A DNA stretch of 64,000 bases from Cercis canadensis (lineage: Eukaryota > Streptophyta > Magnoliopsida > Fabales > Fabaceae): assembly GCA_003255065.1 (NCBI GenBank), contig QAOA01008473.1, forward strand, positions 1,239,114 through 1,303,113, given 5' to 3'. Position 1 is the stretch's first letter. Each line of letters opens with the position of its first letter. The notes below the pieces were generated by a model. The model was given only the letters and a program-made list of their open reading frames with translations. It was not told the origin of the DNA and made no database searches. Shown here piece after piece: positions 11,301-23,700 of this stretch. The translations under genes and the position numbers were made by a program.

Positions 11301-11840
11301 AAAACCTAACAAATTTATGTTACTGTTTCTAGAGTGACTGTCCAAGTTGTATGCAGCTACATCACTCTGCCTCTCTATGCTCTAGTAACTCAGGTATATA
11401 TCTATGTCCCTTTCTAACTCTCATGAATTCATGATAACTATCATAAACTTGAGTTGGGGGTCTGAACATGCACATGACTGTTAATTTGTATGCAGATGGG
11501 GTCAGAGTTCAAAAGTGCAGTGCTAGAGGAGCAAATAGCCAATGTTATGAAGCGATGGCACAGTGATGTGAGAAAGAAGAGGCAAAAGCAGCAGCAAGAC
11601 CCTTCACAACTTGACCGGGCCCATTCACCTAAAACGTCAAGCAATAGTAGAACCATGGATTTTCCAAATGCTACTTCACTTTACCGGGAACCCACTTTAG
11701 CTCATATTAGCTCAATAAGCCAGTTACAAGGGAACCCTCCCAATCCCATAGGTGGCGAAGTTCAACTCAACTTAGCTGCTGTCTCATCGACGGTGGTGGA
11801 AATACTGGCCCAAGAAAACGATATAACGCAAACAAGATAG
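8388..11840 (+). CDS. MLO-like seven-transmembrane protein, frame broken in exon 13
   Basis: MLO proteins are plant plasma-membrane proteins with seven transmembrane helices and a cytosolic calmodulin-binding tail. Exons: 8388-8519, 8755-8812, 8908-9104, 9283-9399, 9544-9604, 9708-9796, 9942-10016, 10110-10198, 10398-10447, 10545-10585, 10690-10863, 10987-11022, 11117-11188, 11333-11393, 11496-11840. Recognisable blocks include TPTWALATV, LMILGFMSLLLTV, MRRWKSWEKET, TTFGRRHT, DYLTLRHGFI, VQPNDDFFWF and FGIESCYHED. Exon 15 holds the tail ANVMKRWHSDVRKK with the Trp-centred calmodulin-binding motif. Exon phases agree through exon 12. In exon 13 the frame reaches TAA at 11159-11161 after about 387 residues. 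With four fewer bases in the ATATAT run (11151-11158), exon 13 would give the conserved IIIIRVV helix and splice in phase to the end (about 530 residues). The predicted product lacks the last helix and the calmodulin site. Confidence 0.9.
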
Positions 11841-12284
11841 AATATTCAGTCTACCCCAGTTTCTCATGTGTTCAACAATTTTACTAAGTTGCAATGAGAA
11901 AATGTATTAATCTTGTAAAATTAAAATTTTTAATTGATTTCATCATTTTTTGTTTAGAAGTGCTATCTATGACTTTGGAATCTACTAATACCTCCAATGT
12001 AAAACACCAAAAAAGTAAAAGGTTATAAGAAAAATGAAGGCCTTGAGAGGACCAGTTGAAAGTGAAGAGGCAACAAAATAAGATGAAAAAAATTATATAT
12101 ATATTTTACAATTTACTCCCCTCCATTATTCCCTTTTATGTATTGGAAAAGCATAGCAGCTATATATATATGTGTTCATCCAATTAATGCCACTTCATTC
12201 TTTCGTTTGCGAAAAAAAGAATTCATTCATAGCAAATAAAGATAATAAGAAGCAAGAGCGAGGCAAAAAGTCTTAGTACAGTGA
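11841..12284. other. 3' flank of the MLO-like gene, nothing else seen
   Basis: AT-rich 3' UTR and spacer with TA-rich runs near 12090-12170. No further gene. Confidence 0.4.
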
Positions 12285-12640
12285 TCCAACAGCAATATCA
12301 GTAACTGATCTAAGACTTGGCTAGGGAGCAAACTGTCGATGGCATCGAAAAAGATAGCAGAGTTTAAGAAACTAGGGGGGGTGTTGTGCACCACAAAATG
12401 AGGGTTTTCTTGGTGAGCAGCTTTTGCTAACGCATCAGCGCAACCATTTGGTTCCATGTAGACATGTTGGATTTCACATTGAGGAATCATGTGCATCAAG
12501 TGCCAACATTTTTCAATTAAGGGAGCAAAATGATGATTATTGTGCATGTGTGCTGAAGAGTGAAGATAACCATATTGGAGAAGTGGACAGGGAGGCACGC
12601 AAGTTTTTCGATGAAGCCCAACTCGATGGTGGCCAATAAA
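12285..12640 (-). pseudogene. RNase H-like retroelement remnant
   Basis: On the minus strand an open stretch encodes NHHFAPLIEKCWHLMHMI, HVYMEPNGCADALAKAA and a tail with NTPPSFLNS. This is the C-terminal half of the plant reverse-transcriptase-associated RNase H fold, in which the (N)xxADALA(K) motif carries the last catalytic Asp. The N-terminal half with the first catalytic Asp is absent or out of frame, and no reverse transcriptase is nearby. It is a dead fragment of a LINE-type element or of a related RNase H-like gene. Confidence 0.7.
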
Positions 12641-14391
12641 ATTGTGCTATTGCGTTGGAGTGGAAACATGCACGTGCGACACACGAGTTAAAAATGGGAT
12701 GCGCCCCCGTCTGGGTAATTAATAATTATCGGCAAAGTGTTGGCCCATTAGGTAGATGCAGTCAAAATTGTAGTACTTAGCCTAATTTTGACAAACACAT
12801 TAGACCCGCTAGGCCCAGCACTCGTGGCTCAGGCTGCACTGAATACCTACCAGCTACCGCACACCAAAAGATGGAAAAGACATATTACCAACCATTGTTT
12901 TATCATATTCCTAATTGAAAATATGTACACTCAAATCTTTGCATCTCTTTTACTGTTTTACATCGAAATAATATTTAAATTTTATTAAACTCACCACAAC
13001 ATAAACTAATTTATCTTAAACCCATTTAATTCTTTTTTATTAGCGGGTTTTGCTATCTACCGTAATCTTTTAGGTTATTGAATTGGTGTTTTTGTTGCCA
13101 TAGTACTAGTAGGAGCATTGATTAAGAACAACAGAAAGAATTTAACTTTTATTTGGTTGATTTTTATGTTATTCCTAAAGTAATATAGTCTCTTAGTTGG
13201 CAGCTTTTATCAAGGAGATCTCTTAGCGTACAGGGGTTAGTTAAGTAACTTCTTTTATAGGTTAAAAAAATGTCTTAAAAGTAATTCTCTGATGGACTTC
13301 CGTTTATTTTCTCCAAAGATCTTAAATATATCACTTACACTATGCTCAATAGCATTAAAATAACATATCCTTACTATTATTTTTATAGTCAAAAAAAAGT
13401 TGTATAATGGTCAACTTGGTGGACAAAAACAAGAAATCCATAAACAAGGCCGTACAAAAATTGGTGGCTGAAATGGATTATGAACCAACATCGGACAGTG
13501 ATTAATATTTGGCATCACACAAATATGTCCTGAACCGAAAAGATGGTTTTTAACACTTGGAAGTTGATGTTCTAGCTACCTTGTCACAATTGCACTGTTT
13601 TAAGTATTTGGAAATTATTGTAAACCTTCTATAGTTTTTCCCCGGCAATAGCCAATGGGAAGGGTCACGCTTCCCTTTTTATGTCTGGAATATGGGGAAG
13701 CACTCATACAAATACATTTGTCTGTAATTTACTGATTGCTCAGCCACCATGAAAAGGAACATATGGATCTCATTGCTTACAATAGTCATCCTTTTAGCAC
13801 TTGTAATTATTGTACTACGTTTTATTTCTCATCAGCCTATAAATAAACTCCCACCTTCCATGGATCCTCAATACTGCATGCATGGACTTTGATAATGCAC
13901 CTTTAACCGCGCTCTAAGATTTTCTGCAGTCTGCACATTTATGATAGTGGCCAGGAAGGGCCTAATCGGTTGCAAGTTGCAAGTTTTCAGTGGTTTTCAA
14001 GACCCACAATGAGAGAAAAAAAAAAACCTCTTTCTATTCAAGAAAGTAGTGTGCGGTGTGCTTATATATATGACAACATAAATGTATTCATTGAAAATTT
14101 CTTATAAAACTACATGAAATTCTCACTACCAACCTAACTGCCCAAGTAATTACTTAAATTTTCATCTTGAATTGGAGATAAATTGCTGTTAATTTCACCA
14201 ACCATTGATAATTAGCATCACGGTCTAATTTGTCTTCTTCCCAAAATGTGAGCGTTTCTGTGCTATGATTATGAGTGAAAATTGATGGAGAATGGTTATC
14301 TAATCTTTTGACAAACCCAAGAAGGAGTTGTGTTAATTACCACTTAGCACTTACCAACCTAGTAGTTTAGATGGCTTTATTACTATTTATT
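12641..14391. other. Gene-poor AT-rich DNA, no feature supported
   Basis: Only short ORFs without recognisable similarity. No tandem repeats, LTRs or RNA genes identified. Confidence 0.5.
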
Positions 14392-14885
14392 CAGTGTTCT
14401 AAAAATTGGACCGGACCAGCTGGTTCGACCGGTCCAGCTGATGCCAATTTAGATTTCAATTTAGTTTAGTTCGATTAGGGGGTCAAACCACTATAACGGT
14501 TAAACCGATAAAAATCGCTATGAATTTGACGATTCACTAAAACAATATTCGAACTCGCTTCCTTTAGAAGATAAGAAGCTTGTACTACCAAACAAATGCT
14601 TATTTTGTGAATAAATTTACATTATAATTTACTTATTTTTATTTAAATTGTACAATAAGTAAATATTGGCTATAAGAGGATTCAAATGCTCATTCTAAAA
14701 AAAAGAAAAAGACATTTACTATTAGGCCAACTTTAATTTTATTATTAAATTTGCATTAAAATATATTTATTATAACTTAAGTTATATAATAAATATATTA
14801 AATATTATATTTATAATGTCATCTGATCTAATCAGTGTTTATCTTTTAAAATGATTAATTCACCGGTTCAACTTTTAAAACACTG
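14392..14885. mobile_element. hAT-type MITE, copy A (494 bp)
   Basis: The left terminus CAGTGTTCTAAAAATTGGAC and the right terminus CCGGTTCAACTTTTAAAACACTG are inverted repeats. Subterminal GACCGG/GGTTCGACCGG-type blocks are characteristic of this plant family. The flanks TATTTATT (14384-14391) and CATTTATC (14886-14893) match at 6 of 8 positions, a decayed 8-bp hAT-style target duplication. The related copy at 60580-61181 has a better-preserved duplication. Confidence 0.75.
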
Positions 14886-17625
14886 CATTTATCAAATTGC
14901 TCCAATCTTTTAACATGTTGAAGCTCAAAAGAACCGTATATGAAGTAGGCCCTGTCTGATAAAGACAAACCTTATCACGATTTAGTGATAATGAAAGCTC
15001 TTGAAACATATCTAAGCCCCAATCCCATTGAATCTTTCATCTATAATTATGTTTCGTGAATTAGTATTGGTATTAGTATTGTCCAAAAAGATAATGACTA
15101 TCGGCGCCACTTTTTCTTTCTTGATGTTTCGTCGGAGCTCAACTTTGATGAAAGAAAGCACCTGTTTGTGCCTGATACCCCAATTGCAATTTGCAGGTCA
15201 GTAATCATGGGGATACCCTTTGTCCCCTATTATGGACCCACCACCTCTTTATTTTTTGGAACTAAGCAAAGCATAGGGCCCCTTTACAAGCCACACAACC
15301 CTCATTAGACACTCCATTAGCAACAAAAACAAAAAAAAACAATCCTCATTAGACACTCACCTAATCCTGCATCCACCAATCTCTGCCTAGGTTCTGTAAT
15401 ATAAAAAATATATATGATTAATTTTATACTCATCCTCAAGTTTTATATATGAGAAATCAATTTAGAGATTCCATATAATCAAATATTAATCCATTTTGTA
15501 AGTGCTCACAAAGCACTTGAACGCTTTTTGTCAACAGAGCAGTTTTCTTCCTTTCTCAGTCTCTTCCCTCTACCCTACTCTAAAAACGAAATTAATTCAT
15601 TCTTAACCAAGAACTTGGTGAATTCGAATTTCAGCTATGGCTATACAAATATTGTAAATTATGGTTTATGTGTGTTTTGGAGGGGGATATATTAATATCA
15701 TGATATATGCAGAGGGCAGCAAGAAACATTGGCGAGTAGGGTCATTGTATGTTAAAATGGGGGCGAAGGGAGACATGGACGTATGATGAAGGGTACGATG
15801 AATGCGGGGGATTAATAAGACTAAAAGAAATGGGAAAGCTGCTAATTGCGAAAACAAACAAAACAAAACAAAATCAATCCAGCAGACAAAGACACATTGA
15901 TTAAAGTAGATGTAGAGAAAGAAAGAAAGGTTTTTGTCATTTGTTTAGAGTGTCAAGCAATGAGTGGTAGCTGAAGAAAAGTATGCAGCATGAGTCCTGA
16001 GGGGTGCTCTGCTTTTTACTAATTAGTGATTAGTATCCATTCATCCAACATCACACTTTTATCCCTCTGCCTTTATCTTTGTCTTTGGTCGCCCAGAACT
16101 GTTGTTTATAACGTTAGCGGACACAGACAAAACACAGTAACACAGTCACAAGACTCACAACTCCTCTCTCTCTCTCTCTGCTAATTGCAATGGATAAAGA
16201 TACTAGATAGGTAGACACCTGTGCTTTGGCTTTGGCTTTGGGCTTTAGGCTTTAACCCTTTAATAAAGTCATTCCGATATGTGGGTGTGATAGGTCAATG
16301 TCTGTGTCACAATGTTACCTAGCTTTCTACTGAGCCAAAGGAGTTCAGAGAAAACAACGGGGGGAAAACAATGAAAATTTTACTGCCCACGTGCACTGCC
16401 ATCACCCAAGAGGAGTGGAAGAAACTTCCTTAATTTTCGTGAAAAAAATAAAGTGACCAAATCATGAATCAACTTTGTAATTATAGCTATTTATTTCATG
16501 TTGGGCGTCAAAATGAACACCACCTCTTTTCTAACCAAAAGATTCGGTGGATCATCTACTCTTTTCTCTATTCCTTTGATAAATGGGCCTTTTTCTTGTC
16601 TTCTTCTTTTTTAAAAAAATAGGGCTCTAATGACGTCACATTCACATTTTAGCTTTTTAGTTTTAATTTTTTCAATTTTCAAAAATTTCATGATTACAGA
16701 TAAAATATTAAAAAAAATACGATACAACTCTGCAAAACATCTTCCCATCTTCATCTTTGGCTGCAAATATGTGGAGAGAACTTGTTAGCTCAGAGAACAT
16801 ACATTATGAACAATGACAGAAAATGAAATCCAACAATTATAAGTGGATGGGGACTTTGACTTCAAATGTAATCTAATTCATATTGAAAATTTAGATCTTT
16901 TTAAGTACATGATACATTTCAAAGAATAAAATAAGAAAAAAATTGTTGATAAAAATAAAAAGCAATGATTTATTATATTTTTATAAAGCACAAACACCAA
17001 GATGACTATTCACAAATTTTTGAAAAAAGTCATTTTCTTGATTTTTTATTAATGAATAATATATCGAAGTGCATTTTAGTATATATATATATATTTAAGA
17101 ATTCTAAATATCTTAATTCTTAAATGTATTCCGATACATTTTTACATCTCAGATATTTTTTTTAACATTCTATACCTATGAGAACTCTGATATATTTGAA
17201 TGTCTTTGATATTAAACTTATTATAAAAAAATATATAATTAGATACATAAAAGTACACTATCCAACAAAAAATGAGTATGACACAAATAATGAGAATATT
17301 AAATAATTGATAATTATCACAAAAATGACAATATCAAATTATTAAATATTTTACATTTTATACCCAAATACTTTTTTTTTTTGTTTTGTTTTTGGTAATA
17401 TAGAGAAAAGAAAGAAAAACACTATAGTTTAGGGAAAGTTGATTGGCGCTGTACAAAAAAAAAAAATTGCTTGAAAATAATCCTAATTCAATTTAGAATT
17501 ACTAACTTAATTAAAGGAAATAGTAAGATACTTGTTGTCGGTTACACATAAAAAAGCAAAATACTTATGTTCCTTTCTGGCCTCCTTTTTATTTTCGCAT
17601 GCCAAAAAAGAAAAATGAATCCCTC

Positions 17626-17661
<36 letters not shown>

Positions 17662-19118
17662 NATATATTGAGTCAATCTAATTCTAACCCCACTTTTGAT
17701 GTGGACTAAACCAACTTTTTATGAAACTTACATGACTTTAGCACGAGGACAGCCAAACCTTTATGTGATGTCCATATCAATTTGTCTATTATCCATTTGT
17801 GGGCATGTGAAGAAGATATATGTAAATTCTATGAGCATCCTCGAAAATTTAATGCATTCAAAAAATACATGAGTTCCTTGCTTAATGGAACACATATATA
17901 AAAGAGAAATTAGGAGAGCTTGAAAAACATATTAAAGATAATTAAATAATAAGCAGTTATGTATAAATCTTTAACATAAAAGAGGGAAGGTATTATGATT
18001 GTGATAGTTGCTTGCAGAGGAAGATGTATATAGCAAAAGTCAGAACTTAGTACTAGGGTGTTGTTTGGTTGACATCTTTTAACACCAACTAGATAAGTTG
18101 GAAGAGTACAAAATTTATTCATTTGATACTTATATGAATTCATTAGGTTTGCTGTAATAAGTTTTACTTAAAAATTTTGAGTCTTTTTTTTAGATTCACA
18201 CATCTAAATGTCGTTTGACTTCAAAATTCAAAGTGGGTAATACTTTTTTATTTATTTTTTTAATTCTTACATATATTTATAATTAGTTAAAAAAAATGTT
18301 AGAACACACCTAAAACATCACCAATGAGTCTTTTGCTTAGTTGACTCTTGGATACTCTATGAATAAAGCAAGCTTAAGCTTAAATGAGGAGAAGGACAGA
18401 TATTTCTTTAACCCCTTTTTCTTCTTCTAAAATTTGGAATATATCAAAATTAAAAAGTTATAACTTTCTCTACTTTAATATGATAGTCAAATTTGTAGTA
18501 CTTAAATTTTATCTAAAATTATTTAATGGCTTGGGTTACAAGTCAAAAGAATCTTGTCTAAAACTTCTCTAATTAATCTAACTAATTTCTTTTTTGTTAT
18601 TACTAAAAAAATTACCTTTTTTTGGGTAGTTACACGGAAGTGATTTAAGCGGGAACAGAACACACCTTTGTAATTCGCTCGTGCGCGTTGTCAATGTCCA
18701 TATGTCTCTGCCTTTAACCCAAAAAAATAAAATCCTGTGTCTTAGACTCATAGGGACAAAGTGAGGGTTGGTTCGGTAAATAGCGGAAAATTCGAGGGCA
18801 ATCCAGGTCGGGTATACCGAGGCTAGAGAGAGAAGAATGTATGTGGTGGGACTATGAGGCCACCCGATTGTATCACTTTCTCTGCTCAAGTGCTCAGAAG
18901 TTACTTATAAAACCTCATCCACTCCCTCTTCCATCGCGTGCCATGCCATTGCAATTTATCCATTTCACCCTCCACTCTATTTTCCCATCGATGATAATAA
19001 TTACAGCATTAAATTTTTATTTTTATTCTAAAAAAGTAATTATAATATAATTATTACTATTTTTTATATAATAATTGTTATTACTAAATTTGCTTAAGAA
19101 TGCATATAATATATAAAA
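14886..19118. other. Long gene-poor spacer
   Basis: No gene recognised. It includes CT microsatellites near 16160, a purine/pyrimidine-biased stretch around 16200-16260, and a TA dinucleotide repeat at about 17631-17669 interrupted by an N at 17662. Small ORFs (for example minus strand 18578-18889) look like chance. Confidence 0.5.
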
Positions 19119-19332
19119 AGAGGTTTTTTTAGACACTTTTTATATCTATGTAATATGTCATATTACATAAAATTAGTCAATATGTAAATAATATGTGTAC
19201 AAATTAATTGTTTATAAATTTATTTTAAAAATAAAATAAATTATATTTATATTTAATAAAATATAAAAATTACGTATGTTTGACACGTCAGTGTAGTATG
19301 ACATACTCATATAATATTATAAAATTTTCATA
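19119..19332. mobile_element. Second copy of the 9-bp-TSD MITE, inverted
   Basis: The reverse complement aligns over its whole length with 5845-6056, including TATGTAATATGTCATATTA, ATGTGTACAAATTAA and the GACACGTCAGTGTAGTATG core. The flanks TATATAAAA (19110-19118) and TATATAAAT (19333-19341) agree at 8 of 9 positions, although both are low-complexity. It lies in the ARF4 upstream region. Confidence 0.7.
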
Positions 19333-20701
19333 TATATAAATAAAATTCTAAATTAGATAAAAAGTTATAATTTTTATCCAAAATATTTTAGTGCCTAAAT
19401 TTGATTCAAAAAATTAAATTAAAAAATACATTTAAATAGATTTGCATCCAATTAATAAAAAAAAATAGGGAAATAAGAATGCATGTATTGTCCGCGCGTG
19501 AGATTTAGGTGAAAACATGATGCCCAGAAAAAATAAAAAGAGAAAAGAGTGATGAGACGTGAGATATGTACAGACTACAGAGGAGAGGTGTGGACTGACG
19601 AGTGATAAGATGAGATGAGATGAGAGAGTTCTCTGACTCAGTGAGTCATAACGACTATTCTAACAATTACACGTACACGTCCCCACGATAGTTCCTGCCT
19701 TTCTCAACCCAACCAAAAACACGCACACTCTCTTTCTTCGTCTCATTTTCGTTTTATTAAATGAACCGCTGTTGCCCTGTCTCACTGATATTTCACTCCT
19801 CAACAGATAACTTAGCTGAAAACGATTGCAACCTTATTCAACTTGTTTTATTTTCTTTCGGGTAATAAATAAGTAATCTTTGAACAGCAAAAACTAAAAA
19901 GCCTTAGTTTTACGAGGTAAATTGAGAGGGTTAATGTGGTTTCAGTTGTGAAAAAGAGTTTTAGGAATTGTTTAGAAGGGAAAAATGATAGATTTGATTT
20001 GTTTGTGATTGAATGAAAACTCCTCCTTCGCTTTTGTCTTGGTGGAGGGGCTCCCGAACAGTGAAAGAAATTATTAATAAAGAAGAAAAGATAAAGGTAA
20101 GGCAAAGCAAAGGAGACGAGGGTGGGGGAGTGTGGGTTCTGTACTGTCTTAGCCTGTCCCCCCCACCCAACACACTCTCTCTCTTTCTCACTCTATCTCT
20201 AACAGTCTAAGTCCAAAAGCCACTACCACATTGGCTTTTCTTGCCTTTTGTTTCTGTGCTTCCTATGCAATTGTCTATGTCTGCTGCTTCTGCTCCCTCT
20301 TCTCAGTGCCTGCAAATGGGGGAGGAATCATACTTTGAATTTCTTGTTATTATTTGATATACTTTTTTTTTTTCTTGTTTTCTTTTCCTTCTCATCTTTT
20401 ACCCCATCTGGGTAATGGTATCCTTCCGAACATGATTTCCTTGTTGTTTTCTGTTCATCACGTTCCAACTCATACCCTGTTTTAGCTATGTGGTACCCCT
20501 CCAAATATGAATTCCTTTATATGATATGATTTGATTTGACCTCATTTCCATTTTCCTATAGTTTCCGCTTTCTGGGTGTTCTTTTTATCAGTCTCGTCCC
20601 GTCGCCTCCTTTTGATTTTTGATATCGAGATATTCTGTTGGTGGGTTGGTTGCCTACTTGTATATTGAGTCTCACATCACAGGAACTACGCCTGGGTGTT
20701 C
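19333..20701 (+). promoter_or_regulatory. Presumed promoter and 5' leader of ARF4
   Basis: CT-rich tracts around 20150-20210 and 20360-20400 are typical of plant core promoters and long leaders of ARF genes. A single TGTCTC (19778-19783) matches the auxin response element core, but one copy is expected by chance. No TATA box or transcription start can be fixed from sequence alone. Confidence 0.35.
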
Positions 20702-23700
20702 ATGGAAATTGATCTGAACCATGCAGTGAGTGAGGTTGAGAAGAATGCATTATGTAATGGGGAGTGTGAGAAGGGTGCTTGTGTTTGTTGTTTGTCCTCT
20801 TCGACTTGTTCCTCTTGTTCTAGTTCGTCTTCAGCTCATGTTTCTTCTTCTTACTTGGAGCTTTGGCATGCTTGTGCTGGCCCCCTCACCTCCCTGCCTA
20901 AGAAAGGAAATGTGGTCGTCTATTTTCCACAAGGTCACTTAGAACAGGTGGCCTCTTTCTCTCCTTTCTCACCCATGGAGATACCCACCTATGATCTTCA
21001 ACCACAGATCTTTTGCAAGGTTGTCAATGTTCAGCTACTTGTAAGTACTAAATTTTCCTCTAAACATTGAATTCTATCTGCTTTCTTCATATATATAAGT
21101 TGCCGCCATTGACCCCGTTATGCATATATTCTTTGATTCTGTTAGTTTTGTTTTTACAATTGTTCGCTCTTATTCATTTGGATTAAAGATAGTTTTCCTT
21201 TCTTGGAACAGGCCAATAAGGAGAATGATGAGGTTTATACGCAGGTTACCTTGCTTCCCCAGGCAGAGGTTTGATCTTTAATTGATTGTTATTTCTATAT
21301 TGATGCTGATGCATATCAAATTTGTCATGGGTAGAATTTGTTCCTTTTTCTTGGGACCATAAGTCATTCGATTCTTATTCCTTTGGGGAATATTCGTTTA
21401 TTATGGGAACTAGCTTGAATTGATGATTTCATTGTCATAACGTTGAATGGTGGCCCGCTCCATCCCACAAGGGTTGTCTTAATCTTGGGTTTGTCTTCAC
21501 TCTTCAGTTGGCAGGGTTGCATTCAGAGGGGAAGGAGCTTGAGGAATTGGGAGTTGATGAAGAGGGAAATGGAGGATCACCTACAAAATCAACTCCTCAC
21601 ATGTTCTGTAAAACGCTTACAGCTTCTGATACCAGCACTCATGGGGGTTTCTCTGTTCCTCGTAGAGCTGCTGAAGACTGTTTTCCTCCTCTGGTAACAT
21701 ATTGTGCTCTGAATTTTGCTCATCTATTTTTCAGAAATATTTCGATTATAGAATCTTCATTTGAAGTGATGAATTACTTCAATGCAGGATTATAAGCAGC
21801 AGAGACCCTCTCAAGAGCTTGTCGCAAAGGACCTGCATGGAGTGGAGTGGAAATTTCGCCATATCTACAGAGGTAGTTTAACTTTAAATACAATAACCCA
21901 ACGTGGCTTTATAAATTGACATATTGATCAAAGTCGACGTTATATTTTGTCAGGTCAGCCGAGGCGACATCTGCTAACTACTGGCTGGAGTATTTTTGTT
22001 AGTCAGAAGAATCTTGTTTCTGGCGATGCGGTGCTCTTTCTAAGGTGTATATATATCTTGTTCAACTGGGATTTTTAAGTGTCATATTCCATTTAATGTT
22101 CTTGCACTTAATGTTACGTTTCCGTAATGTAGCATAATTACATATCAACTGAGATATAAAAATATTTGAATGTGTGTAATCAATGTTGCTTCCTTTAAGT
22201 GTTATTATTATTATTATTAAAGAGCTTCAATACCTTAATTATTATAAAGTACCAAACTGGTGAAGGGAATCGAAAGAAAGATTTTCTGAGACGATGTCTC
22301 AAACCCCATATAAATTTCTTGTACAATGAAGTCTAGAAATTATGTTTTGTGAAAGCATGAAAAATGAATGATTTCAATTTGTGAATGCCATTTGGATTGA
22401 ACTTCAGATTCCTTCTACCCTGTCTTTAAGGAAGATGATTCTATCATTCTAGTTCCTTTCAGATCCCTTACTACTCATAAATGTCTTTGTAGGGGTGAAA
22501 ATGGAGAATTGAGATTGGGAATCAGAAGATCTGTTCGACCTAGAAATGGTCTTCCTGAATCAATTGTTGGCAACCAGAATTGTTATCCCAATTTTCTTTC
22601 TCCTGTGGCTAATGCTATATCCACCAAAAGCATGTTTCATGTTTTCTACAGTCCAAGGTACTAACTGCTAATTGATCACATATGCTTGCCTTACAAAATA
22701 TATTGAGTTCACAACAGTTATTATTTAACCTTTGGTTTTCATTTTGACGTGGCAATTATGAATGATATCAATGAAACATTGATTTCCTATTATTTCTGCC
22801 CACTTCATACATGCCATCATGACTTTAAAGGACAAGATAAAGAGATCAGTGAACATGTTACTTTTATTTGTTTATTTGCAAACATCCCTGCTAGCTTTAT
22901 CTATCAGTTTGTAATCAAGCATTTAATCACAGACTTTGATAAGATCTCACATAAGAGTATTATATAAACCAAGCTATGGAGAATCAAGTGAATTCTTGAA
23001 TGCGTTTTATAGTGGCTGTTTAAGCTGCTACACCATTTGTTCTCAGACTTTGATTTATGTTCTTATGGATAGTTTAACTGTTCATTAGCTATTTGAGGCT
23101 TGCAACTTACTCATGATTATCATATGATTTGATCAGTAAATTTATAATATGTTTGAATTTGTTATAATACAGAGCGAGTCATGCAGAGTTTGTTGTGCGC
23201 TACCAAAAATATGTCAAAAGCATCAATAATCCAGTGACCATTGGAACAAGATTCAAAATGAAGTTTGAGATGGATGAAGCTCCCGAAAGAAGGTCAACTA
23301 GGACATGGTTATCCATCTTGTGTAATAGGTCTTTCTTGGGAAAACTTTTTAATGAATATTATATAGCTTTCGTTCTTGCAGGTGCAGTGCTGGTATAGTG
23401 ACTGGAATGGGTGATTTGGATCCCTATCGATGGCCTAAATCAAAATGGAGGCGCTTGATGGTACATTTGCAATTTGTCTGTCTGTTATTGAATTACTCTG
23501 AATGTTTATGTTTACCAAATTTGTCATTGCAACATATTCTCTAATATTTTTTTGGTTAAATGAAGTCAATTTTTTCAGTTGCTATAAATGATCATGTGGT
23601 GATGGGTTAATTAATATAAGGTTGGTGTGAGATCTAACAGGTGAGATGGGATGAGGATATTTCTAGTAATCATCAAGAACGGGTCTCTCCATGGGAGATT

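Noticed and set aside
12285..12640. A functional RNase H-like host gene
   Set aside because: Only half of the domain is present, the first catalytic Asp is missing and there is no start or splice structure.
17631..17669. TA dinucleotide tract as a possible origin or matrix attachment site
   Set aside because: A simple microsatellite with an N inside; nothing supports a function.
18578..18889. 103-codon minus-strand ORF
   Set aside because: No recognisable similarity, irregular composition and low-complexity ends; treated as chance.
19778..19783. TGTCTC auxin response element upstream of ARF4
   Set aside because: A single hexamer in more than 1 kb is expected by chance and no paired or inverted second element was seen.
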